The notes under the pieces: model-generated | What the model saw: the letters and a program-made list of their open reading frames with translations, nothing else | Databases searched by the model: none | Told to the model about the DNA's origin: nothing | Made by a program: the position numbers and the translations under genes | Assembly (NCBI GenBank): GCA_029777335.1 | Contig: JAKOSN010000105.1 | Coordinates: forward strand, 1-43,483 | Length of the DNA stretch: 43,483 nt | Reading direction: 5' to 3' | Source: Planctomycetota bacterium | GTDB taxonomy: Bacteria > Planctomycetota > Planctomycetia > Gemmatales > Gemmataceae | Shown: in pieces, positions 25,526 through 34,480 of the stretch | Layout of the letters: each line of letters starts with the position of its first letter | How positions within the stretch are numbered: the first letter of the stretch is position 1

Positions 25526-26452
25526 ATGGCCACTTCTGCACGGATGGGATGGGGGAAACTCGGTCTGTCGCTCGTGGTTCTCTTGGGTGTGAATGTCGCG
25601 GTGCCGGCTCAGAGTTTCTCCGCAGCGGAGCCGGCCACTCTCTTCGAGAGCAATGTCAGCTTTATCGATAGCGCCTTGCCTGGCTCGCAGTGGCGGTTGC
25701 GCTACGACTCCGGTTATAACAGTCCGTTCCCCTCGCGCGGGGAGTTCTTCTATCCGCGTCCTGGTCCGAACGGTCCTGGCCCGCGCTACACCGATCAACA
25801 CGTTGATGCGCAGGAATTCAGCAGCTATCAGGAGTTCGCCGTCTCGCGGCAGTTCTCTGGATTCTTCCAGGTGCCCTATCGGCTGCTCAACCCGGATCGC
25901 AACATGAACACCTACGGCTTCGGGGATCTGAACGCCGGGTTGAAGTACGCCCTCGTGGACACTGCGGATTTCATCACCACACTTCAGTTTCGCACCTACA
26001 TCCCAACTGGCCAGGGGGATCGTGGCACAGGCACCCATCATGTCAGCGTGGAACCAGCGGTCTTGACCTACGCGCGACTGACCGAGGATCTGACGGCGGA
26101 GAGCGAGTTGCGCTACTGGGTGCCCGTGGGGGGAACCGAGAACTGGGCGGGCGAGCACATTCGCTATGGGCTGAGTCTCAGTTACAACCTTTTCGCGATG
26201 GATGGACTGGCGATTGTGCCGGTGGCGGAGTGTGTTGGCTGGACGTTTCTTTCTGGACAGAAAGCCGATCCTTCCTCTCCGCTGCTGCCGGTGGGTCTGA
26301 ATGCACGCGGCGATACCATCGTGAACATGAACCTGGGGGTGCGCTGGAAGTGGGAGGACTTTGCCGATATCTACACCGGCTACGGGCATCGGCTGACGGG
26401 CGATAGTTTCTTCCAGGACATGTTCCGGGTGGAATTCCGCCTGCTCTTCTGA
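25526..26452 (+). CDS. Outer-membrane beta-barrel protein (MetA-pathway/transporter-like)
   Basis: A 308-residue secreted protein. The ATG at 25526 has GGGAGG five bases upstream. A signal peptide ends at about residue 28 (VNVAVPAQSFSA). The rest alternates hydrophobic and polar residues, with GFGDLNAGLKYAL, LRYWVPVGG and LGVRWKWEDFADIYTGYGHRL, and ends in phenylalanine (FRVEFRLLF), as outer-membrane barrels do. The layout resembles the 'transporter' family linked to phenol-degradation MetA proteins, which has no fixed substrate. About a dozen strands seem likely. It is alone between the channel gene and guaB and is preceded by 242 bp with no clear promoter. Confidence 0.75.
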   Translation: MATSARMGWGKLGLSLVVLLGVNVAVPAQSFSAAEPATLFESNVSFIDSALPGSQWRLRYDSGYNSPFPSRGEFFYPRPGPNGPGPRYTDQHVDAQEFSSYQEFAVSRQFSGFFQVPYRLLNPDRNMNTYGFGDLNAGLKYALVDTADFITTLQFRTYIPTGQGDRGTGTHHVSVEPAVLTYARLTEDLTAESELRYWVPVGGTENWAGEHIRYGLSLSYNLFAMDGLAIVPVAECVGWTFLSGQKADPSSPLLPVGLNARGDTIVNMNLGVRWKWEDFADIYTGYGHRLTGDSFFQDMFRVEFRLLF

Positions 26453-26495
26453 GCCGGGCGCCTGTGCGGCGCAGGGCAGGGGCGCGCGCGCGAAA

Positions 26496-26509
26496 GGCGT
26501 GCGCACGCC
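26496..26509. repeat. 14-bp perfect palindrome
   Basis: GGCGTGCGCACGCC reads the same on both strands. It lies 43 bp after the stop of the barrel-protein gene and 53 bp before the guaB -35 box, followed by GGTGAAAAAGG. It could be part of a termination hairpin or a dimer-binding site. The surrounding GCGCGCGC run makes chance possible. Confidence 0.3.
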
Positions 26510-26514
26510 GGTGA

Positions 26515-28807
<2,293 letters not shown>

Positions 28808-28850
28808 GCCGCGCGAGCGTGGGGATATCTCACAGCTGTTTGAACCGTTG

Positions 28851-28889
28851 CAACGCTCGTCGATGATCTCGACGAGCGTTGTTGCTTTT
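28851..28889 (+). terminator. Strong intrinsic terminator after the guaB unit
   Basis: CAACGCTCGTCGA (28851-28863) and its exact complement at 28869-28881 form a 13-bp stem with a TGATC loop. The tail is TTGCTTTT at 28882-28889. This should end the guaB/secreted-protein transcript. Confidence 0.85.
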
Positions 28890-28974
28890 CTCGCCGGATT
28901 CTTTGCACTTCGTTTGTCTGATGTCTGGGCGCGAAGCTTGCACGCCGTTGTCCCCTTTCCCGAAGGCGATTCCG

Positions 28975-28980
28975 TACAAT
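28975..28980 (+). promoter_or_regulatory. Possible -10 box of the TIGR03067-like gene
   Basis: TACAAT (5 of 6) lies 49 bases before the start at 29029. No clear -35 is found at normal spacing. A new promoter is expected here because a terminator precedes it. Confidence 0.3.
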
Positions 28981-29028
28981 ACCAGGAAGACGCTTCCCTG
29001 GCTCGCTTCTCTTTTGCGGAGTCCTGTC

Positions 29029-29496
29029 ATGAAACCATGGACATTGGCACTCGGCATTGGCGTGATTGTTCTCGTCCTGGGCACCCTGCGTTCGGCAGAG
29101 AAGAGTAAGGAGGATGCGGTCAAGCAAGAACGCAAGAAGTACGCCGGCACCTGGCAGGTGGTGGCCCTGGAAGTCGATGGCAACAAGGCTGCCGAGGCCG
29201 ACGCCAGGAAGATTACGGTCATCAACGAGCTCAATGGCAAGTGGACGATTGAAGCAGATGGCAAGGTGATCGCTCGGGGCACGAGTGTCATCGATCCGAC
29301 CAAGGAACCCCGGACCGTGGATCTCACGATTACCGTGGGTGAAGGCAAGGGCGATACGGTTCTGGGCATCTACGTGTTCAACGAGGAGACGCGCAAGGTG
29401 TGCCTGGCGCCGAAGGGAAAGGAGCGGCCGACCGAGTTCACTGCCCCTTCGGGAAGCGGTCGCATTCTCGCGGTTCTCAAGCGCATCAAGAAGTAA
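29029..29496 (+). CDS. TIGR03067-type planctomycete secreted protein
   Basis: A 155-residue protein starting at the ATG at 29029 (GGAG upstream). A signal peptide or anchor (WTLALGIGVIVLVLGTLRSA) is followed by a lipocalin-like beta domain. YAGTWQVVALEVDGNKA at its front, then LNGKWTIEADGKV, VDLTI and GIYVFNEETRKVCLAPKGKERPTEF, match the TIGR03067 layout, found in many copies in Gemmataceae-like planctomycetes. The role is unknown. It has its own transcription start because a terminator precedes it, and it ends 18 bp before the converging tspO stop. Confidence 0.85.
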   Translation: MKPWTLALGIGVIVLVLGTLRSAEKSKEDAVKQERKKYAGTWQVVALEVDGNKAAEADARKITVINELNGKWTIEADGKVIARGTSVIDPTKEPRTVDLTITVGEGKGDTVLGIYVFNEETRKVCLAPKGKERPTEFTAPSGSGRILAVLKRIKK

Positions 29497-29514
29497 GCTG
29501 ACCGAGGTGAATGA

Positions 29515-29916
29515 TCAGAGATCCCAGTTCTTCACCAGGATCGACAACTGAATGATCGTGGCGAGCGACACCCACACAAAGTAGGGGATCTGGGCGAGGG
29601 CCACCCACTTGTAAACAGGCCAGACCGCGCTCGCCAGCCAGAGGATGGTGGCCCACACCAGGAGGATGTCCACTGTCGCGAGGGGGATGTTCCGCAATCC
29701 CGAAAAGAGGGGCATGAACAGCAGGTTAGCGACGAGGTTCAGGGCAAACGGCAGCGCCACGGTCCACGGGAGCTTGCCCCGGAAAGTCTGCACAAAGACA
29801 AAGCCGAACGTTACGAGGATGATGGGATAGAGGATCATCCAGATCAGGCTGATGGTGGCCGGGGCAGGCGTCCACTCGGGTTTGGCGAGCGAGGTGTACC
29901 ACTGCATCCAGGTCAT
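29515..29916 (-). CDS. tspO: TspO/MBR family tryptophan-rich sensory protein
   Basis: A 133-residue membrane protein with five helices, somewhat shorter than the usual 150-160 residues. The N-terminal WYTSLAKPEWTPAPA is the family signature. NLVANLLFMPLFSGLRN and the tryptophan-rich WATILWLASAVWPVYKW follow. TspO binds porphyrins and cholesterol-like ligands in membranes and is linked to stress and tetrapyrrole control in bacteria. The ATG at 29916 gives the family start. It lies 31 bp after a small unknown gene, so the two are likely one transcript. Confidence 0.85.
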   Translation of the reverse strand: MTWMQWYTSLAKPEWTPAPATISLIWMILYPIILVTFGFVFVQTFRGKLPWTVALPFALNLVANLLFMPLFSGLRNIPLATVDILLVWATILWLASAVWPVYKWVALAQIPYFVWVSLATIIQLSILVKNWDL

Positions 29917-29947
29917 TGTTGTAAGAACCTCTCCGAGACTTGCTGGA

Positions 29948-30238
29948 TCAGGTGCGGTTGTCGACCTGGGTCGCCAGGGGGCTGCTGTCGGGGAACAGAT
30001 GTTGCTCGTACCAGGCATGAAGCTCCACCGTATTGCCCTCCCGGCTAATGGGAACGACGGCGGTGAGGCGGAGGTGGGGATTGTCGCGGAACCAGTGCGA
30101 CAGTCGATGAGCGAGGAAGGTAGGAAGGCTTCCGTCTTGCGGAGCCGTTCCCCCCGCAAAGACCCGGATCCAGCCGCCCATGTTGTGAACGGTCACATCA
30201 AACTTTCCCGATCCGTTGCCAGGGTGTGGCGTTTTCAT
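29948..30238 (-). CDS. Small protein of unknown function upstream of tspO
   Basis: A 96-residue hydrophilic protein starting at the ATG at 30238 (MKTPHPGNGSGKFDV). It has alternating strand-like segments (KFDVTVHNMGGWIRVFAGG, LRLTAVVPISREGNTVELHAWYEQHLF) and no membrane helix. No family recognised. Support for it being real comes from position, with 31 bp to tspO on the same strand, and a protein-like composition. It could be an ordinary soluble protein with a single alpha/beta fold. Confidence 0.55.
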   Translation of the reverse strand: MKTPHPGNGSGKFDVTVHNMGGWIRVFAGGTAPQDGSLPTFLAHRLSHWFRDNPHLRLTAVVPISREGNTVELHAWYEQHLFPDSSPLATQVDNRT

Positions 30239-30432
30239 GATGCACCTCAGCAATTGGCATTTCCCTGATTGTACCTTCAGTGCTGGTTGATCGCAATCAG
30301 GCGCGTTTTGTCCAGGCTCTCCTGGGGAAAGGATGTCTCCGGGTGGTGGCGTTTCGGGTAAGGAGAAATCTCTGAACCGCGCTGCGGCAGCGACCGACAG
30401 GAGAAATTGGGGGAGTCAAGGATGGTCAGCGT

Positions 30433-31170
30433 TCAATTGTCCACTGGCTCTGTGTTTTTCAGGAACGTCAGCCCTTCGATGCCCTCAGCTGTTTTGACAC
30501 GGAGCAAAGGGTTATCATCGTCCTCGGGCTTCTCTCCCCACCACGCGGTGAGATAGGCATCCACGACGGTTCCAGCAGGGATCGTGTGTGCTTCTTTCTG
30601 CATTTCGCGTTTCTTGCGAACCCAGTAGTCGGCTTGGGCGGGGCTGATTCCCCAGGCAACTAGCTGTCCAAGAGCATGAATTTCCTGGGGCGTCAACGGG
30701 ACGAGTACCTCGCTCAGTGTGAGAATTTGCTGCACCGGCGTTTTAAGCCGCCTCTGCCCTAAATGGTGGGAGGAGCGCTTCTCTTTTGGGATCGGCGGGT
30801 AGATCAGCGCTTCCTCAACCAGGATACCTCCCAGTTGAACGCCGCCGAAGCTGATCGGAGTGGTTCCAGTGTAACCTTTTCGGATCTTAAGGATATCACG
30901 GGTGAGTGGGTCAGATGCCTCGATGAGTTTAATGTCGGACAGGGAGATGGTGATTCCCGGCAACTTGCGCAACGAGGTTTGGATTTTGCGGTAGCCCGCC
31001 GTCGGTCCGTGCTCGTTCACCGACTTCGAGGCGATGTAGAGGTGCCACCAGTTGTTGTCGCCTGCCCGAAGCCAGAAAACTGCTGTGAAGTCAAAGCCGT
31101 CGTCGTAAAGTTGCAGCACCAATTTCTGGCCATCGGCGATACGGCGGTCTACCAGCGTGACTTGATCCAT
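30433..31170 (-). CDS. 245-aa unknown protein overlapping the HEPN gene
   Basis: A soluble 245-residue protein starting at the ATG at 31170 (MDQVTLVDRRIADG). Its start lies 22 bp inside the 3' end of the HEPN gene, so translation is probably coupled. The N-terminal 85 residues look like an alpha/beta domain with FTAVFWLRAGDNNWWHLYIASKSV. The middle has a GGVQLGG loop, and the C-terminal third has helix-forming LTPQEIHALGQLVAWG and WVRKKREMQKEAH, then a strand-rich end. No nuclease or nucleotidyltransferase motif (such as GSx10DxD) is seen, so this is not an MNT antitoxin by sequence. Function unknown; partner of the HEPN protein by context. Confidence 0.75.
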   Translation of the reverse strand: MDQVTLVDRRIADGQKLVLQLYDDGFDFTAVFWLRAGDNNWWHLYIASKSVNEHGPTAGYRKIQTSLRKLPGITISLSDIKLIEASDPLTRDILKIRKGYTGTTPISFGGVQLGGILVEEALIYPPIPKEKRSSHHLGQRRLKTPVQQILTLSEVLVPLTPQEIHALGQLVAWGISPAQADYWVRKKREMQKEAHTIPAGTVVDAYLTAWWGEKPEDDDNPLLRVKTAEGIEGLTFLKNTEPVDN

Positions 31171-31565
31171 GGGAGTACTCCGTGTACGGGGTCCGTGATG
31201 GCATCGTACAACCCCTGCGCGTCTGCTCGCGTCCGCTTTCGCTCGTAGCGAGATCGCTCGTCCCAATCCTTGACGACAGTCCAGTTGAGGTTCAGATCCG
31301 GATTCGCGTTACATGCGGCTTGAAAGTCTGTCTGGAGGCCCGCCTGCACGACGAGCTGTTCAACCTTGTGGGTGTAGCATTTAGTCGCGAAGTCCCTGTC
31401 CGGATAATCGTACCGTTTCGTTTTCTTGGCGATGCACGCTTTGAAGCCGCACTCCACGGCGTATCCTGCAAGGTAGTAGGCGCCCGCCCACCTTCTGGAT
31501 CTCAGCAGAACCTCTGCTTCCTCGATGCGAATCTCCGCGAGTTTTTGGAAGTCAAGCCGGTTCAT
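31149..31565 (-). CDS. HEPN-domain protein
   Basis: A 138-residue all-helical protein starting at the ATG at 31565 (MNRLDFQKLAEIR). RIEEAEVLLRSRRWAGAYYLAGYAVECGFKACIAKK (13-48, shown in part) is the standard first helical hairpin of HEPN proteins. Active HEPN ribonucleases carry an R-x4-6-H motif, and I cannot find one here; H66 in CYTHKVEQL is a family position but has no arginine at the right distance. So it may be a binding or non-catalytic HEPN. It overlaps a 245-residue unknown by 22 bp. HEPN proteins often act in toxin-antitoxin or defence modules. Sampled rows of the pair average about 55% G+C. Confidence 0.82.
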   Translation of the reverse strand: MNRLDFQKLAEIRIEEAEVLLRSRRWAGAYYLAGYAVECGFKACIAKKTKRYDYPDRDFATKCYTHKVEQLVVQAGLQTDFQAACNANPDLNLNWTVVKDWDERSRYERKRTRADAQGLYDAITDPVHGVLPWIKSRW

Positions 31566-31923
31566 AGCACGCCTCTGGGCCAAACGCGAATCGATCCACA
31601 CCGACTTATCTTACGGCTCGTGGCGTTGTCTCGCTACAGAACCTTGAGAGTCGGCGACTGACGGACTCCATGCAGAGGATCAGAAGAAACCAGGAGGAGA
31701 GTTCCACCGAGGTCCGCAGCGGAAGACCTCTAAACCGAGCGGCCAGCACTCCCCTGACCTCCCATAATAGCCCCAGACAGGGAGATTCTCGGCCTTCTGG
31801 GTCCGAACATATGGTGCCGAGGCGTGATGAGTGACTGGAAACCCCGCACAAAATGCGACAAAGCATGAATGATCTCGGACTCAGAGCAATCCACACGTCA
31901 AGGAATCGCCAGGAGCTACGGTC
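31566..31923. other. 358-bp gap between the HEPN and oxidoreductase genes
   Basis: No convincing gene. It must hold the promoters for two divergent genes, but the only match is CATAAT at 31763-31768 (plus strand) without a -35. I see no repeat, tRNA or terminator. It is less GC-rich than the oxidoreductase gene beside it and, with the HEPN pair, may be part of an acquired segment. Confidence 0.4.
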
Positions 31924-32946
31924 ATGATTCGCATCGGCATCGTTGGCATCGGCTTCATGGGCATGATCCATTACCTCGCCAGTCAGAAGCTCAAGGGGGC
32001 GCGGGTGACGGCGCTTTGTAGTCGCGATCGCAACAAGCTCGACGGCGATTGGCGCGGGATTCGGGGCAACTTTGGCCCGCCCGGACAGATCATGGATCTT
32101 GGCAAAATCAACAAGTATGAACGGCTGGACGATCTCCTTGCCGATCCCACCATCGATCTCGTCGATATTTGCAACCCCACGCATCTTCACCCCGAAACCG
32201 CCATGCGAGCGCTGCAGGCGGGGAAGCATGTCCTGGTGGAAAAGGCGATCGCCCTCGATCCCAGGGATGCCACCGCCATGGTCAAGGCGGCCAGCAAGGC
32301 GGGGAAATTGCTCATGGTCGCCCATGTGCTCCCCTTTTTCCCCGAGTTTCAGTTCGCGCATCAAACCATTCGCGGCGGAGAGTATGGCACCCTCCTCGGT
32401 GGACATTTTAAACGTGTGATCTCACGCCCCGATTGGTCCACCGCTATTGGCGATTCGGCCAAGACCGGCGGGCCGGCGATCGATCTGCACATTCACGATA
32501 CCCATTTCATCGGTCTGATTGCCGGCGTGCCCAGCAAGGTGTTTTCTACCGGCGTGGTCGACAAATCCGGCGCCGTGGATTATCTCACTACCCAGTATGT
32601 CTACGACAAGGGCCCTGCGCTCAGTTGTGCGAGCGGAGCGGTGGCGATGAAGGCGCGCGAGTTTGTCCATGGCTATGAAATCTATCTCGAAAAGGCGACC
32701 CTTTGCTATGAATCGGGGACAACTCCGCTCACGGTGCTCCTCGCCGATGGCAAGAGTAAACAGCCGCGGTTGAAGGGCGGCGACGATCCGCTCTCCGCGT
32801 TCACCCAGGAAATCCAGGCGGCGGTCGAGGGCGTGAAGACCAACACCCTCCCCGATGTGCTGAGCGGACAGCTGGCACGCGATGCCCTGGTGCTGTGTCA
32901 CAAGGAGTGTCAATCAGTTGTCAGTGGCAAGGCCGTTCCAGTGTGA
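31924..32946 (+). CDS. Gfo/Idh/MocA family oxidoreductase
   Basis: A 340-residue NAD(P)-dependent sugar or cyclitol dehydrogenase relative, cytoplasmic (no signal). The Rossmann motif is GIGFMG (8-13). The conserved EKP motif reads E106-K107-A108, with proline replaced. GGPAIDLHIHDTHFIG holds the active-site D and H. The alpha/beta C-terminal domain includes SAVDYLTTQYVYDKG-like strands. Planctomycetes carry many such genes and substrates cannot be read. It starts at an ATG preceded by CAGGAGC. It stands alone, converging on the DUF1501 gene with a hairpin between them. Confidence 0.9.
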   Translation: MIRIGIVGIGFMGMIHYLASQKLKGARVTALCSRDRNKLDGDWRGIRGNFGPPGQIMDLGKINKYERLDDLLADPTIDLVDICNPTHLHPETAMRALQAGKHVLVEKAIALDPRDATAMVKAASKAGKLLMVAHVLPFFPEFQFAHQTIRGGEYGTLLGGHFKRVISRPDWSTAIGDSAKTGGPAIDLHIHDTHFIGLIAGVPSKVFSTGVVDKSGAVDYLTTQYVYDKGPALSCASGAVAMKAREFVHGYEIYLEKATLCYESGTTPLTVLLADGKSKQPRLKGGDDPLSAFTQEIQAAVEGVKTNTLPDVLSGQLARDALVLCHKECQSVVSGKAVPV

Positions 32947-32961
32947 GGAAGGAGCAGGCAA

Positions 32962-32998
32962 CCGGCGGCGCAGGGCGAGTGGTGTCCTGCGCCGCTGG
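32962..32998. terminator. Bidirectional terminator-like hairpin
   Basis: GCGGCGCAGG (32965-32974) pairs perfectly with CCTGCGCCGC (32986-32995), and CC/GG outside extend the stem to 13 bp with a G-U pair. The loop is 11 bases. It lies between the converging stops at 32946 and 33004. There is no U-tract on either side, so it may need other factors. Confidence 0.55.
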
Positions 32999-33003
32999 CT
33001 AAA

Positions 33004-34476
33004 TCAGGCCAGAATTCCTTTCACCAGGTTGCCATGTACATCGGTCAGGCGATAATGGCGACCCTGATATTTGAAGGTCAACCGGGTGTGTTCAATGCCC
33101 AGCAGATGCAGGATGGTTGCCTGCAAATCGTGCGGATGCACGCCATTCTCCGCCACGTTGTAGCAGAAATCGTCGGTCGCGCCGTAGGTGATGCCCGGCT
33201 TGATGCCCCCGCCCGCCAGCCAGATCGTGAAGCAGCGCGGATGATGATCGCGGCCATACTGCTTCTCGTTCATGTTGCCCTGCACAAACACCGTGCGGCC
33301 AAACTCCCCGCCCCAGATGAGGAGCGTATCCTCCAGCAATCCGCGTTGCTTCAGATCCTTTACCAGCCCCGCCGAGGGTTGATCGGTGTCCTGGCATTGA
33401 ATCTTCAATTGGGTGGGCAAATTGCGATGTTGATCCCACCCCGCGTGGAAGAGTTGAATGTAACGCACGCCACGTTCCGCAAAGCGGCGAGCCAGCAGAC
33501 AGTTGCGGGCAAAGGAACCCGGTCGCTTCACATCCGGACCATAGAGATCGAGAATGTCTTTCGATTCGCGCGAGATATCGGTCAACTCCGGGACGCTCAT
33601 CTGCATGCGAAACGCCATCTCGTACTGGGAGATGCGCGTGGCGATTTCCGGATCGCCGCTTTCCTGCATCTTCAGCTGATTGAGGCGAGCGAGATCATCG
33701 AGCAAGTCCCGCCGGACCTCGCGACTCATCCCCGGAGGATCGGAGAGATACAGGACCGGATCGCCCTCGGAGCGGAGCTTGACTCCCTGGTAGCGTGAAG
33801 GCAAAAACCCTGCGCCCCAGTAGTGTTCGTAGAACAGCTGTCCGCACGATGCTTCCTTGTCGCGTGAGGTCATCACCAGAAACGTGGGCAGATTCTGGTT
33901 CAAACTCCCCAGTCCGTAGGAAAGCCAGGCGCCCATGCTCGGGCGGCCCGGGAGTTCGGTGCCGGTCATGAACAGCGTGACCGCCGGGGCGTGGTTGATC
34001 GCCTCGGTGTACATCGACTTGATAAAGCAGAGATCGTCCGCCACCGAACCGGTGTGGGGCAGGAAATCGCACACCCAGGCGCCACTCTTGCCATGCTGCT
34101 TGAACCCGGTGATGCCCGGCAAAACGGGACGATTTTTCTGGCCGGAAGTCATCGTGGTCAAACGCTGGCCCCGGTGCACCGACTCGGGCAACTCCTGGCC
34201 GCGACGTTTGGCCAGTTCGGGCTTGTAGTCGAAAAGATCGACGTGGGAGGGAGCCCCGCCCTGCATCAAATAGATCACGCGCTTCGCCCTGGCGGCGAAG
34301 TGGGGCAACCCAGGCAGGCCCCCGACGGGTTTCTCGTTTGTGGAGGACTTTGGTGGCGCACCTGCAAGCTCACTGGGCAGCAGGCTCGCCAGGGCGGCGG
34401 TTCCCAGCCCCAGACTCGTCTGGCTAAGGAACTGGCGGCGCGTCATCAGCAGGGTGTGTTCAAGGCGTGGATCCAC
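33004..34476 (-). CDS. DUF1501 protein (alkaline-phosphatase/sulfatase fold), Tat-exported
   Basis: A 490-residue protein starting at 34476. A twin-arginine signal lies at about residues 12-32 (TRRQFLSQTSLGLGT). The mature part has YLMQGGAPSHVDLFDYKP near the start, GTELPGRPSMGAWLSYGLG, WDQHRNLP and WGGEFGRTVFVQG, all typical of DUF1501. The fold belongs to the alkaline phosphatase superfamily, but the reaction is unknown. The gene begins 4 bp after the stop of the PSD1 gene. The pair is a hallmark of Planctomycetes, which carry many copies. The two proteins are expected to work together outside the cytoplasm. Confidence 0.93.
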   Translation of the reverse strand: MDPRLEHTLLMTRRQFLSQTSLGLGTAALASLLPSELAGAPPKSSTNEKPVGGLPGLPHFAARAKRVIYLMQGGAPSHVDLFDYKPELAKRRGQELPESVHRGQRLTTMTSGQKNRPVLPGITGFKQHGKSGAWVCDFLPHTGSVADDLCFIKSMYTEAINHAPAVTLFMTGTELPGRPSMGAWLSYGLGSLNQNLPTFLVMTSRDKEASCGQLFYEHYWGAGFLPSRYQGVKLRSEGDPVLYLSDPPGMSREVRRDLLDDLARLNQLKMQESGDPEIATRISQYEMAFRMQMSVPELTDISRESKDILDLYGPDVKRPGSFARNCLLARRFAERGVRYIQLFHAGWDQHRNLPTQLKIQCQDTDQPSAGLVKDLKQRGLLEDTLLIWGGEFGRTVFVQGNMNEKQYGRDHHPRCFTIWLAGGGIKPGITYGATDDFCYNVAENGVHPHDLQATILHLLGIEHTRLTFKYQGRHYRLTDVHGNLVKGILA

Positions 34477-34480
34477 GGGG

